Below, in pieces: positions 22,279 through 34,296 of a DNA stretch of 64,000 nucleotides (position 1 is the first letter of the stretch; each line of letters opens with the position of its first letter). Origin of the DNA: Phyllostachys edulis (taxonomy: Eukaryota > Streptophyta > Magnoliopsida > Poales > Poaceae); assembly GCA_036346405.1 (NCBI GenBank), contig CM070548.1:48275279-48339278 (forward strand), written 5' to 3'. The notes below the pieces were generated by a model, which saw only the letters and a program-made list of their open reading frames with translations, was not told the origin of the DNA and did no database searches. The position numbers and the translations under genes were made by a program.

Positions 22279-25200
22279 TGTAACACCTTGATTTTTGGAG
22301 CCTTTTTTAATTTTCAAAATAAAAAGAACCATTTTGTTTTGATGAGAATTCAAAGCTTAACATGAGAATTTCAGAATGGATTTCAATTCACTAACTCAAA
22401 CTTCAACTAAAAACTCTCTTTTGGTTTGTTGGGTTTGTTGGAGCTTTGGTGATTCCTCACCATCTGAGCTTGCTTCGTTCTTCTCTGGACCAGACCTCCT
22501 TAGGTCTAGACCTCCCAAGTGCTTGGACCTCCCTTGGTCCAAACCTCCCTTTTTGGTCCTGTTCTGGCCTAAACCTCCCCAGGCCTAATCCTTCCTCTCT
22601 GGAAGTTCCCTTCTCTGCCAACCCGGTATTACCGCCCCCAACTCGCGGTATCAATGCCCTTTAGGACCTCCTTTTTGTTCAATTGGACCTCTGCGTTCAT
22701 TTGGACCTCCCCTTTGTGAGATCTGGCCGTTAAGACCTCCCCTTTGGAGATCTTAACCGTCCAGACCTCCCCTTTGTGAGATCTGGCCGTTGAGACCTCT
22801 CCTTTGGAGATCTTAACCGTCCAGACCTCCCTTATTGAGATCTGGCGTTAAGACCTCCCTTTGGAGATCTTAACCGTCTGCATTCTCCCCTTTGTGAGAT
22901 CTGGCTGTTAAGACCTCCCCTTTGGACATCTTAACCGTCCAGACCTCTCCTTTGTGAGATCTGCCCGTTAAGACCTCTCCTTTGGAGATCTTAACCGTCC
23001 AGACCTCTCCTTTGTTGTGTCCACCTCCCCCTTGTTGTGTCCTTTGGACCTCCTGTCCGCAGGACCTCCCCTAACGCTTTGACTGGCCCCATTTGGCAGT
23101 CACACTCCTCTTTCTTTATCCTTTGACTGTGTCCTTTGCGCATGGGAGTCTCCCCACATTTAATGCCTGTTGTATCACATTAAATGCTTCTATCTTTTTG
23201 CAGCACCCGTGCTATCCTTTTGTCACATCTTTTGCCTGCTCCCATTGTCCTTTTCACTAACTCTTGAACACGCCTACCCTCGGAAATCTGGGCAGCTCTG
23301 GCTATATAAGTTTGGGCAGCCTTTCCTCTTCACCCTTTGTTCATTTCCACTCCCTGGCTAGAACCGACCATCTCTTAGACCTCCTCCAAAGCTCTCAGAC
23401 CTCCTCCAGCAAGCTCCTTGGACCTCCCCCTGATCACTTAGCCTCTCTATTGGTTTTATTTCAGTGTTTTATTGGAGTTTCCTTGGTTCTTACTTGAGCT
23501 CTATTTGAGTTATTTTGTTTTCCACCGTGTAGATTGCGAAGGCAATGAAGAACAAGAGTTCCTTGAGGAAGAAGAAGACACTCAAGCCTTTGAGCAAGGT
23601 AAGTTACACTCTTGATCATATTGCACCCATTATTTCACCCTATATATGTTCCATTTTAAATGTTAATGCATGCTTACTTCACTAAGTTATTTCAATACCT
23701 GTCTTTAAACTCATAGCTATGCCTATCTCCTTTGTATGACCAACATTGAAATTGAACAAAACCTGTTGTTACCCTAGATAAAATCTGGTTGATACAATAG
23801 TGTGAACCAGGAGCAATTGTGAAATTTGATTTGGGGAAATTTTACCAACATGACCAACTGTTGTTTAAAGGTTTTAAGCCATGGCATTGGGTTGTCATGG
23901 AAGCTTCTAAATGTTTTTGAAAAAGCGAATGAAAGGAAAATTGATTTGGACTGGGGCGAATTGGTTGCTTGGTTGGTGCATGTCAATGCACGGGATCGAT
24001 CCATTTCTATGGTTGAGTCCTGTGGTTACGTGGATGTCACCCTAGTCATTTGAGGACCGCCTTTGGCGCCCTTTGCTAAGCCTATAATGGGCTATGCCAC
24101 CCCCGTACAACCACATGTCTCCAGAATGGGGCGTGGGACCTGGCCAATTAATTTGCAAAGTTCCACCGTGGTTGTTCCATTTTCATGTGTGGGAGGTCTT
24201 TCATGGCCTATGGTCTTTTATAACCTATGTTTCCCACTAGCGCAAGAGGGGGCATTTCCGACGGGTTTCTATCCAAAGGAAGCAAATCCTTAGCGAGGTG
24301 GGGTTGCGGTGGAATGATGCATTGTAAAGGCCTTGTCATGAACTCTAGACCTCTTACCTTTGGCAGTGAGAGGTGGCATTGACAAATGCCAAACAAAATA
24401 GAGGAATCATGTCATGTGGGTAAAGTGTACAACCTCTGTAGAGTGAAAACTATTCGAATAGCCGTGTCCACGGTCATGGACGTGCTGGCAAAGACCACTC
24501 AAAGTTAGATATTGGTTTTGTTTGCAAAAGGTTTTGGATAAACTGCCTTTGGGATGTCTATCCCATGGTTGGGCGGGGAGCCTTGTGACGGGAGGGTATC
24601 CTTCACCATTTGATGATGAATGCTATCCAACTGAAAATGAAATTTGGTAAATGAATTTTAGTTATTGTATAACTGCCTTGGAACTTAGTATATGTAATTG
24701 AAAGAAACTTGGCTTTACGCAAATCAACCATATTATGCCTTCACTTTGATATCCATTATGCATGTCATTCTGTTATTTGATGGGTGTAACTTGCGAGCAT
24801 GGTGGTTGTGCTCATTCTTACTTGATTGATGAATTGAGAAAGAGAAGACTTCTTTGATGATGATGAGGACCAGATCAATTAGGCCGCGCCCTCCTGCCAA
24901 TTACCTGTGGTGTATTGGATGGACTTGGTTTTGCTTCCGCTGTGTATTTTTCTTTGTTGTCTTAGCTTGTAAGCAACCTTGTAATCAACTCTTTTGCTGT
25001 TAATAAAGTCTCTCGTGAATGTATGTTACCACTCGTGTTTGCTGTGTGAACCAGCCATTGATCCTTGGGACTGGTTCGGATCACAGGGGGGTTAGGACTT
25101 CTTCAAGTCCCATGACCTCCTTGGGTTGGTCTCTGGACCTCCCCCAGGTCTAGTCGTGGCTCTTGGAGAGGTCCTGAGCCTCAAGACCTCCTCGGGTCAG

Positions 25201-25351
25201 TTCCTTGGACCTCTAGGAGGTTCGGCTGGACCTCCTGGGAAGCCTGGGAGGACTACTCGAGAGGTCCTTGGGACCTCTTAGGAGGTCCTGGTGGACTCCC
25301 AGGGAGGTCTTGGAGGACCTCTCGGGTGAGGCCCCTGGCCGGGTCGTCACA
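22279..25351 (+). mobile_element. Solo Ty3-type LTR, 3073 bp, TSD AATAA, inside the hAT transposase
   Basis: The start TGTAACACCTTG and end GGGTCGTCACA are flanked by AATAA at 22,274-22,278 and 25,352-25,356. Removing the LTR and one AATAA restores the transposase reading frame exactly. The LTR has a GACCTCC repeat array, a TATA-like GGCTATATAAG (about 23,300), the GGCAAGT-like/TTGATCATATTG block (about 23,600) and the GGGTAAAGTGTACAACC...ACTATTCGAATAGCC block (about 24,420) shared with the other long LTRs. Confidence 0.92.
22690..23040 (+). repeat. Tandem array in solo LTR (GAGATCTTAACCGTC / GACCTCCCCTTTG)
   Basis: About six alternating units of GACCTCCCCTTTGTGAGATC and TTTGGAGATCTTAACCGTCC, with a period near 60 bp. 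This is the counterpart of the array at 9955-10,880 and of the reverse-oriented arrays at 34.5-37.5 kb. Confidence 0.8.
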
Positions 25352-27433
25352 AATAATGATAAAACCATCTTGCAAGATACAAATCTCATGGATGCGTTAT
25401 TTGAATGTGTTGAAACATTTTATCATGGTCATGATGAAAAGCAATCTCAAGTGCTTAATGAGGACTGACACAAGTTTAAAGATCAAGAAGGGGTCTTTTG
25501 GAAACCTACTGCCAAACTTGGATATCAAAAAAGCAATTTTAATCCTGGTAAACTCGTGCTTACAATCATGATTTCAACTCAATGAATGCTTATTTGACCA
25601 TTTGTCTTGTACTAATTTCCTTCTACTTTTCCTAATGTTTAGCAACATGGTGGTCTACTTTTGGATATCAAGTACCTACTTTGCAAAGAATGGCCATAAG
25701 AATCCTCTCCTTGACCTCAAGTTTATCCGAATGTGAAAGAAATTGGAGCACTTTTGATATGGTAAGTCTCAACTCTCAACAATAAAGTATTAAAGTATGA
25801 ACTATCTCATTCTCAATATGTCAACTATGTAACTTACTACACTCCACTTTGCAATTCGTAGATACATTCAAAGAGAAGAAATATGCTAGATGTGAAACGT
25901 CTCAACAATCTAGTCTATGTTCAATTCAATGCAAGATTGTTAGCAAAAAAGAGAAAAGCAATGTGAAAAACATCGATGTCATTCTAGCTTCGGATGCTAC
26001 ATAAGCTCAAGGGTGGATAAATGAAGGTGGTGATGATGATCAAGAGGTTGAGACTAGTACGGGGCTTACATGGAAGCTCATTGATGAAGCATCGGGGGCT
26101 AGTGAAGCCATGCAACATTGAGTTCGAGTCCGACCAAGATGAAGTGATTATTACCAGGAATTATGAGGAGGAGGACGACAAAGATACTAACTCATGATTG
26201 ATAGATTGAGTCATCTTAGCAATTCATCATAAACTCTATTAGTATTTTGCTTGCTTCTAAGAGTCTAAGACTATGCCTATGCCTATGTGTGGTTCTATAT
26301 CTTATTGTGTGAGAGTGAGACTATGTGAAGTTGGAACTCTCATGTTATGAACTTATGATATTTTCTATGTTAAGTCTTTGAGATGTGTGGCTGCATGTGT
26401 TCCATACTTTCATTCATCAATCATTCATACATTCTTTCTCACACAATAGCAAAATAACTCATCATTGATTAAATATGCAGGTTTATATCATTATTTGATT
26501 ACATACATGTTTACATCAAGCTCTTGGAGGGGAGATAATATATATGACTACATAAAATTGTTTATGTCTTGCTTCTTTAGGTAATTGTACTTCTATCTTG
26601 CTCAATTTGGTGTCTAATGCTTGCTCAATTCATTATATTATTCTTGTTGTGGGCTTATCCGCACCGTAGCCAAGCCGGCCGCCTGGGCGCCGCCTAGTCT
26701 GCCTAGGCGCTAGGCCCTAGGCCACCGCCCGCCTAGCGCCTAGCGCTTTCTTGAACCTTGCTCGCAAGTATACCCCTTACTGTTCATAAAGGAGAAGTTT
26801 AACCAAGTGGCCGTAAGTCTTACTACGACTACCCCCTGGTCGTAAGTCTTTATAAGACCAGTCTCTGGTTGTGAGCCTTCTATACGAGCATCTTGTGGTC
26901 GTAAGTCTCTCCACAACCTGGTCGGTTGCGACTACCATATAATCGATGAAGTCTACAGACATGTGGGCCCACTCGATTAGGGAGTCTTGTGCGCCGTGTT
27001 CAACACACGGAGTAGTTAATATATGCTGTTATTCTCTGCGAATAACTGCACGTATTATATCTCTGTCTCTGACAATAACTTTCTGGCAATGTGGGGGTGT
27101 TATCTCTCTAACAGTAACCTCCACCCACCGTTCATCATTTGGAACGTTGGGACGTCTTTTGGCTTAGAGAAACTGCCACCTCTTCATGCGCTATATAAAG
27201 GATGAAGTTAGTAGATAGAGGGGAGAGACAATCTGGAGAAAAGAAAACATTAGTCTTTAGTCTTCCTCTTGATTGTAATCAGCACACTCAATACAGTAAC
27301 ACAGGAGTATGGTTGTTATTCTCTCTAGAGAAGGCCTGAACCTGTATAAATCCCTGTGTCATTCTCTGCATGGTTCTAATTCTAGGAGACCCCCGATATT
27401 CATTTGTAAGATCTATAGTAAAACATTGACAGC

Positions 27434-27451
27434 TGGCGCCGACCGTGGGGA
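27434..27451 (+). promoter_or_regulatory. Primer binding site of element G1
   Basis: TGGCGCCGACCGTGGGGA starts two or three bases after the LTR terminus. The same word, at the same spacing, follows the 5' LTR of G2. The TGGCGCCG class of primer sites is usual for plant Tat/Athila-type Ty3 elements. The exact tRNA was not determined. Confidence 0.75.
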
Positions 27452-27508
27452 GTTTTCGGTGATTCCTTTTCGACAAGTTCTCTTTATTTTCTAAACTCTG
27501 ATGCTTTC

Positions 27509-29462
27509 ATGGCAGGAGAGTGGAATGAGGAGAATTGGTTTGACTTGGTTGACTACACAGGACTCGACATTGATGCCTACTACGAATATAAGCAAAGTAT
27601 TATTTCGTCCGATGGTAATGCCGCCTCCAGGGATCTTTCACTAGAACCAGGAGACCATACCACAGACAGAGTTGAGGAGGGATCCTTTTCCCCTGCAACA
27701 TTACGCCCAAATGAGGGACCAGATTCCTCAGAGGGTAAGGGTCCACCCGACCATAACCAGGACTGCACCAAGGCAGGCACAGAACATAGCGAGGGTTCCC
27801 CCTTCAAATGTTCGAGTCCGTCTGAGGCCGTCCGACCTGACACGGCAAGTCCTGGAAGCTATCGTTTTGGGACTCCATCAACATCTGGTGATCGTCACTC
27901 TTTGGTTACCCCCACAAAGGATATGCTCGAGCACACTTTTCCTGTAGATTCGACCATACCCTCGCAGGGCTCACCTACGGATGGAGATGGTTATAACCTA
28001 GAATTCCCCTTCTTTGAGAGGCTTGCTCCAAGTCACGAGGCGTTATCGTTCGACTACTCCTCAAGCCAAGAGGCATCAGGCACAAGTAGAGATCATATCT
28101 AGGAGATCTTCACCCTCCCCTCAGATCCTAGTCGCTCTCCTAGAGGCAGGACTGAGGATGCTCCCCCTCGTTCACACATTGCGAGCTCTCGTGGTGAAGG
28201 CAAGGACGCCTCTGGCAATGAAGAGGACCAGCACCTTTATGAGCGTGGGAGAAATCCTAGAAATGATCGCTCTCCATTGAGGCGAACTCAAGCAACCTTA
28301 GATGTGGATGATCCTAAGACTATCCAGAGGAGAAGAATTGCAACCTAAAGAACTTTGCTTGGGCGCATTCAATATCGATTAGAGGAAGTTCAAGAACTTC
28401 AACATATAAATGACCTACTCGAGAACCCAACTCAAGAACTTTAACGAGTGCCAGGTTACGACCTCTTCGCTGAAGAAATCACACAAAGGCTTCGGAGCAC
28501 GATTGCCAGACTTGAGCAGCCTCGCCGACACCATTATGGAAGTCGTACCAGGACGACTACTTCGAACACCAGTCGTTCGAATAACTCACCTTATGGAGAT
28601 TGACACGACAACAGGTCGCGTTGCTCCCCTAACCATAACTCCAGTCAAAGAAGAGTTCTTCGAACATCTGATGATCGACCAGCTCTCAGGGGAGGTGATC
28701 GTTTACCACTCCAACCCAGAAATCTGCAACAGTAGATGAAATACGAGGAGTATTAACCTCGTAGGACTGAGACCTATCATAGGTCAGGTCCGCCTACAAC
28801 TGGGTATCGTCGTGTACGATCACCTGGTGACGTCAACTCTTCTTTCCCACAAAAGAGGTGTCATGATGTTATTACTAGATGTCGGGTGTTCTCACCTGAT
28901 CTCCGAGCAATTCGCTGGTCGTCTCGGTTTCGACCAGTGAACATGGAGAAGTTTGATGGGTCACAGAATCCCATCAAATTTCTTCAAATCTACATGACTG
29001 TTGTTCGAGCAGTAAGAGGAGGAGAGCATGACATGGCAAATTACCTTTCTACTGTGGTTGAAGGATCTGCTCAGTCGTGGTTGTTAAATCAACCACTAGA
29101 GTCGATCCATTCGTGGCAACACCTCTGCGACCTACTATTGGCCAATTTCCAGGGCATCTACAACCGTCCCGGGAAGGAGGATGACCTGCACAGGATGAGA
29201 CAGAATGATCACGAGACCTTACGTCAGTTCATAAGGCGTTTCAGTTAGGTTCGCAATTCCATACCTGAAGTTTCTGATTCTTCTGTTATCAGAGTGTTTT
29301 AGCAAGGAGTCCGCAGTGGAAGGATAACAAAGGATATCGCTTTAAATCCTCCGGCTACTGTCGCCGAGCTCTTCGAGATGGTCGATCGATATGCAACTGC
29401 TGCTGAAGTAGTCGAGTGGAACAAAACCATCGATTGAGACGATAAAAAACCTCAAGAAGCGG
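27509..29462 (+). pseudogene. Gag pseudogene of Tat-lineage element G1
   Basis: An ATG at 27,509 (MAGEWNEENWFDLVDYTGLD) opens a 197-codon frame rich in Ser, Asp and Pro, the variable N-terminal part of Tat Gag. After the stop at 28,100 the coding signal continues in shifted frames (28,110-28,740). It resumes at 28,886-29,248 with the conserved retrotransposon gag core (RFRPVNMEKFDGSQNP, then SWLLNQPLESIHSWQHLCDL and NFQGIYNRPGKEDDL). The frame ends at TAG, and further homologous codons run to about 29,460. Gag forms the virus-like particle in active elements. Here several stops and frameshifts break it, and the element is cut at 29,469 by a TGTAACACCCC LTR start. No pol of G1 is visible in the window. 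Confidence 0.8.
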
Positions 29463-29468
29463 ATGAAA

Positions 29469-30770
29469 TGTAACACCCCGATTTTTAGAATCAGGATGTT
29501 AATATTTAATTTGATGATCTTTTAAATTTTGGCTAAGTTTTAAAATTTTCCATGCTTTAGTAAAATATTTCTTTTTTTTAAAATAAATCGAATTGTTTGG
29601 AAAGACTGTCTTTAATTTAAATTATTTTGTTTTCTTGTTTTCGCATGCTTTTCAAAAATCATGTCATCGATGCATGCATTAGTATCACCGCTCTTTTCCA
29701 GTCCGACCGACCACAGGCGAGACATCTGCGTGTCCATTCTTTTCCCCGAACTTCTCTCCTCGCAATCACCACCAAAAATCAAGAATCCGACAATGCATGT
29801 TATATCACCGTGATCATCATCGCACGACCAACCCATTTTTGCAATTTGTTTTCTCATGCATGATAGCTTGACCTGTGTTCCCAATTCTTTTCCCTAAACT
29901 ATCTCCAATTCTTTTCCCTAAACTATCTCCATTTCTTTTTCTCCACTACCATTTCTTTTTCACTCCCTACTGCCACCTTTGTTTTTTTTAGTTCACCTCC
30001 ACTACACAATCACACACTGCCATCTTTCCTTTTCTTTTTTTATCTCTCAATGCCATAGCCCATCCCCTATCAACTTTTGCTCGCAACCGAACTGCCATCC
30101 ATTTCTTTTTCCCAGCCGAGAGGCATCATCCCCCACTACCATTGATTCTCTCTCCAGCCAAAGCCACCATTTACACTGCCATTTTTTTTTGTTTCAACCG
30201 AAGCTCCCCACTGTCTTCTTTTCCTCTCTGCCATCTTCTTCTCCCAAGAGCAGCACACCATTTCTTTCTCAAGAATGAGCACATGAACTCATCTCCCTCA
30301 CTTCTCTCCTCTCAACCCCTCCAAGAACCAGAAATCATGCAATGCATGTCATGCCACTGTGCTCCCCATCACATAAGCTGTCCATTTATACCAGAATTGT
30401 TTGCATGCACGGTCGATTGAACAATTTGGAGAAAAGAGAAGAGAAGAAGAAGCAGCACAAGCTTGTTGTGCGTAGGGGCATGGCATGGCCGGTAGGCGAT
30501 GGATCGGCCGGCACCATGATCTTGGCGTGGCTTCAAGGAGGCAGGTGGCACGACTCGGCATGCGGCATCGAGGGCGACGACAGAAAAGGGCGGCTAGCTT
30601 CTTAGCTAGACGGTGGCACGGTGGCTTGCGGCATGCGTGCATGCATGCAGCGGCATTGCATTGGCTGCCCATTGGTAGAGCAGCGGCCGGTGGCGCGTGA
30701 TGGCCTGACCATGGCGTGGAGGTCTTGAAACCGAGTAGCGGCACAATGGCGTGGCCGAGGGCGTGATGAC
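29469..30770 (+). repeat. Start of a long TGTAACACCCC-type LTR, right end not found
   Basis: TGTAACACCCCGATTTTTAG begins exactly where G1 stops, with TGAAA before it. The AT-rich opening and a later C/T-rich stretch match the style of the other long LTRs. Two imperfect copies of a segment with TTCTCTCCTC and AATGCATGT occur at about 29,745 and 30,300. I found no matching CA...TGAAA end, so the extent is unknown; it may run to 34,296. Confidence 0.5.
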
Positions 30771-30771
30771 G

Positions 30772-32157
30772 ATGGTGAGCCAGAATTTTGTGAAGGGGGT
30801 GCACACTTTAAGGATTAAAAAAAATCTTGTACGACATATAAGTAATTTTACAAGTTCAACACAATTACACAAAAAGTTCAAAATTAGTTAATAGTGCAAC
30901 ACAAATAGTTCAAATAAAATCTTATATGAATAAAAAAAGTCCTAAATAGCTAATGGAAATCACAATACCATACGACGCGATCTCATTCCTTAGAAACACT
31001 TGATTATATCATCATCACTTGCTATTTTCAAGAACAAAAGTCAGGCAACAGGAGACATTCAAGACCGAGATGATTGATGGCATAATGACATTTAATGATA
31101 TTTAGATAATTAGATTGGTACGTGTATAAACTACAAAAGTTGTTACGAACTTCGATCAAATGCAATCTCAAGCTTTACTCCATCCATTGCTATTTTACAT
31201 GCAAAGGTCGATTGTATTAGTATAAAACAAGGCCACAAGGGTTACTGCTCTTAGTTTTCTAATTCTCTTAATCTCTTGCTCTTGCCTTTCGGGCCTTAGG
31301 GGTAATCAAAAATGGAGCCGCCAACAGCCTGGGCGCCTGGCTCCCTCGGTCCCTCCTGCGCCGCCATGTCGCACTCGGCCGGCTCGGCCTCCGGCCATCG
31401 GCCGCCTCGCCTGGTCTGGTGCCACTCTGGCGCTCCTCCCTCTGCGGCCTAGCGCCCTAGCCCACCTGCGCCGCCCCCTCCCCCAAATCCAAATATCCAA
31501 TCCCGGATCCCAGAGAAGAGCGTCCACGGCGGCGGCGGACTGGCGGAGGTCCTGTCATCCGGAGCCGGAGGAGGAGGTCAGGAAGAGAAGCAAGGAGGCG
31601 CTGCCAGCTGCCCTACCTTGGTGATAGTGTTGCTGTGTTGGTGGCCTGGTGGGAACTGCCGGTGCCCTGCGATGCCCGAAGGCCGAGGCCGAGGACGAGC
31701 AATGGCCTCTCGACGAGGCGGTGTCCTCGGCGGCGGCGGCGGACTGGCGGAGCCGCGGAGGAGGGTCCAGGAGGAGGCGGTGTGCAGCGGCAGAGGAGGA
31801 GAAGCAAGGAGGCGGCAAGTGATCAAGGAGGAGGATCGGGAGGAGGCGGTGTGAGGAGGAGGAGGAGAAGCAAGGAGGCGGCGTCCTCGGCGGCGGCGGA
31901 CTCGCGGAGGAAGGGAGGAGGATCCAGAAGGAGAAGCAGGAGGCAGGCGGCGTGAGTAGGAGGAGAAGCAATCTCTAAGGACCCCTGACTCCCTGAGGCC
32001 CTGACCTAGAGATGGAGCGTGTTGTTGGTGGGTTGAATTGGGGATTGGGCTGAAATTGGTGCCAACTGTGTATACATATACATAATCAAAAAAAAGTTTG
32101 CAAATTTTTTTTGGGGTGCCCATGCACCACGGGCACCCCCCTGCCGCCGCCCCTGGC
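30772..32157 (-). mobile_element. Probable non-autonomous hAT element
   Basis: The right end, read on the minus strand, is CAGGGGCGGCGGCAGGGGGG, which fits the CAGGGGCGGA-class of grass hAT termini. The left end GGTGAGCCAGAATTTTGTGA followed by AGGGGGTGCAC matches the continuation of that terminus class, with the first bases damaged. The flanks (GCGTGATGAC left, GCGGTGAC right) are similar but not identical, so the 8 bp duplication is uncertain. The inside is GC-rich at 31,310-31,990 with no transposase domain. Confidence 0.5.
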
Positions 32158-32222
32158 GGTGACCAAGCATGGCAGCGGCGCATGCATGCGAGCTGTGGCA
32201 GCACGGAGTGTGGCAGCCTGAC

Positions 32223-32295
32223 CTTTCATGGTGGCGAGGGTGTTCCTGACCTTGAGCTCGCAGTCGTCGCAGTCCATCCGCAACTTGAACTCCAT
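32223..32295 (-). pseudogene. First exon of an HMA-domain (HIPP-like) gene, isolated
   Basis: On the minus strand an ATG at 32,295 opens MEFKLRMDCDDCELKV, then RNTLATMK. This is the start of a heavy-metal-associated domain with its metal-binding CxxC (CDDC) in the usual place after MD. The exon appears to end at AAAG followed by GTCAGG, a plausible splice donor, giving a 73-base first exon as in HIPP-type metallochaperone genes. No second HMA exon was recognised on the minus strand down to 30,400. The putative intron is occupied by the hAT-like element. It may be a captured fragment or the remnant of a disrupted gene. Confidence 0.55.
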
Positions 32296-34296
32296 CGTGT
32301 TGAACTGTCTCTTTTTCTTGTGCCTCTGCCGCTACCTCCCTTATTTAGTTGCCTCCTCTCAAGTCTAATATTGCTACAAAATCTGTGCACCGAACTAACT
32401 AAACTTCTTCCTATAATGCCCAATCCAAAGGACTAAGAAGAGTTGACGGTGGGAGGAGCTCACCCGTGATTCAAGCCTTGCTCATCTTGACTGCATGCAA
32501 AAAAAGGTCCCCAAGTTCACTCTACACAACATCAGCCTTTTTCCCACATCGTGAGCACAGGCTGCATGTAAGTGCCTTCATGCACTAAGCACTCTCCATT
32601 TAATTAGTCAACTAACCCCATGTCCAGAAAACAAAGAAGAAAAATAAGAAAACAAAAGAGAATAGTAGAAAAGGCACAAGCGCAAGTTCGGCGCCGAAAT
32701 CAACGGACGCAGACAAGAAGCCCCAAACGACGGACACGGACGAGTTCGGCGACGACTGCGACGGACGCAGACGCGGAGCCGAGAAGACGACGCCCGATGG
32801 CGATTCGCACGTCTCGGTGAAATCCTTAGTGTTATTTATGTTACCGCATTACGATTTTAGTTGTGCATGTTTCATAATAGTCATAAGCATAGCATTTTTT
32901 TTATGCATGTTTAAGTATAAAAATTGTTTGATAGCTTAGACTGGTGTAACTCTCCGGTTATGTCCTAATTGTGCTTGTGTGTGATCTTGTGAGGATATAT
33001 TGAGGGATGCGATTGATTAGATCATTGTAGTGGTTTAGGTGTATCATTAGTCGGTGGATGCTAAATTAAATATACATTGGATCAATTGATTGGATGATAT
33101 TATTTTGGAGTCGCATGCAAAATTGTGGTGATCTTAGATGATAAATTAATTGGAGGTTTTCCCTCAAGTTGGATTAGTAATTTTTTTGGAGTTAGGACGC
33201 ATAAGGATTTTATGAATTATTACTTGATGGATAGCTCTTATGATGATATTTTTGGAGATATAGAGGTTGAATCGGGTGATTTATTTAATCATGAATAAAT
33301 TGATGGGATGTCTTAAGTAATAGCTTTGCGAGTAATTTATACTAGATTTGGGTGATGGTAGAATAGATGATTTGATTGCAGATAAATATTTGGATTGCCA
33401 TATAATTAGTAGTTAAATTGTTAAGTCCTATGTGCCGAGTTGATAGATTTGTACCCTCAATTGGATTAGTAGAGAAATGATTATTAGTTGATCATAGAGT
33501 CACATATATGATTGGATTGGTAGAGGTCGTTCACGACTAAGTTCGGTGGTATGGATATGAGTTGATCGATTAGTGAGCCATTAGATGTTGGATGTGTTAT
33601 TAAATTGTAAAGCTCATTAGGTGTCGGTTAGTCTATTAAACCTCGGTCGGAGGAAATTTTGGGTGTATGCAAATATGAATAGCCGAGGTGAGACTAGTAG
33701 AGTTAGATAGTTATTATTAGCTTAAATAGCATAGTGAAGAACAAATGATGGTTTTAGGCATGGTCTTATGCCCATAAGTCTGTGGATTTCGTACAATTAT
33801 CGGATAGGTTGCATAGTTGGAAGACCATAAATCCAGGCATTGTGTGGTTGGATGGGCTACTGTTGCGCACAAAAATGTGTTGCGCACAACACAAGGATCA
33901 CGGCAACAATTGGATGCTCCGGATCTTGGCACCAACGTGTAGCACCTAGGCGGAGCTGGTCGTGGTACAGCACGATGGTGATTTGCTCTGGCCTGATCTT
34001 GACACCCAGCCGAGCAGCAAGCAAGGAGAGGTTGGAAAAGAACGAAACTACAGGAAGCTACGATAAAAAGTAGATGCGATTTGTATTGATTGATTGGTTT
34101 TATCTCTTTTTTACAATCGGCCATGACCCTCTCTTATTTAAAGGGCGGCAGGTCTTAGCCGTGAAAGCCCATGACTCCTAAACCGAACCAAATCCACAAA
34201 TATGTTTCGGTTATGCCTTCTATAACTGACAATTCTTTCCTATTTTATCACGTCCTAGATGCTCTGTAAGGTCTTGAAGAAATCCTTGCGGAAGGT
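32296..34296. repeat. LTR-like sequence without identifiable ends
   Basis: There is a short basic open stretch at 32,620-32,830 (Lys/Arg- then Thr/Asp-rich, no known domain), then AT-rich LTR-like DNA to 33,720. A segment at about 33,840-34,250 looks like the start of another LTR in reverse orientation (TGTTGCGCACAA words, leader-like sequence). It ends at AAGGT, where the T element begins. Boundaries and families are not resolved. Confidence 0.3.

Larger units (their letters stand above)
20243..26197 (+). pseudogene. hAT transposase pseudogene (BED zinc finger, DUF659, hAT dimerisation)
   Basis: Order of domains: a BED-type zinc finger at about 20,310-20,450 (KCRLCQKVIHGEVYRLK, then H and C ligands), interrupted by TAA at 20,409-20,411 where Gln is expected; an acidic Lys/Glu linker; a DUF659 domain at about 21,190-21,640 (MIDAWTDQKRR, VVTDNASNN, CATHSINLMLEAI); a central region to 22,278; and the C-terminal dimerisation motif at about 25,645-25,760 (ending SECERNWSTFD). 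Breaks seen are the early stop, a one-base shift after NAINN at about 21,180, another shift near 21,670, a Mutator-type MITE placed six bases after an intron acceptor (TTTATGTTTAG), and a 3.07 kb solo LTR. The intact family protein binds the element ends and catalyses excision and insertion. This copy cannot make it. Confidence 0.85.
18428..26760 (+). mobile_element. hAT superfamily transposon, 8.3 kb including nested insertions
   Basis: An 8 bp target duplication CTCGCAAG flanks it (18,420-18,427 and 26,761-26,768), the length made by hAT transposases. Terminal inverted repeats are CTAGGTTCTAAAAGGCG and the complement of CGCTTTCTTGAACCTTG, imperfect over about 17 bp. Both subterminal regions are packed with GCCTAGGCG-type palindromic words. 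The element encodes a decayed BED/DUF659/hAT-dimerisation transposase on the plus strand. Without the nested MITE and solo LTR it would be about 5.0 kb. Confidence 0.9.
18339..27431 (+). repeat. 5' LTR of Tat-lineage Ty3 element G1, split by a hAT transposon
   Basis: 18,339-18,427 plus 26,769-27,431 make one LTR of about 752 bp, matching the 741 and 744 bp LTRs of element G2. Shared landmarks in order are TAATAATCCTCA, GTATACCCCTTA, GTCGTAAGTC/ACGAC repeats, the TATA box CTATATAAAG (27,191) and the terminus ATTGACA. The hAT element lies between, with its CTCGCAAG duplication at both joins. The left terminus (TGACATTTTAC) is less certain than the right. Confidence 0.75.

Noticed and set aside
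31555..32204. Long Ser/Pro/Leu-rich minus-strand frames of 138 and 208 codons.
   Set aside because: They lie in the GC-rich, GGAGGAGG-repeated interior of the hAT-like element, show no domain, and several frames are open on both strands.
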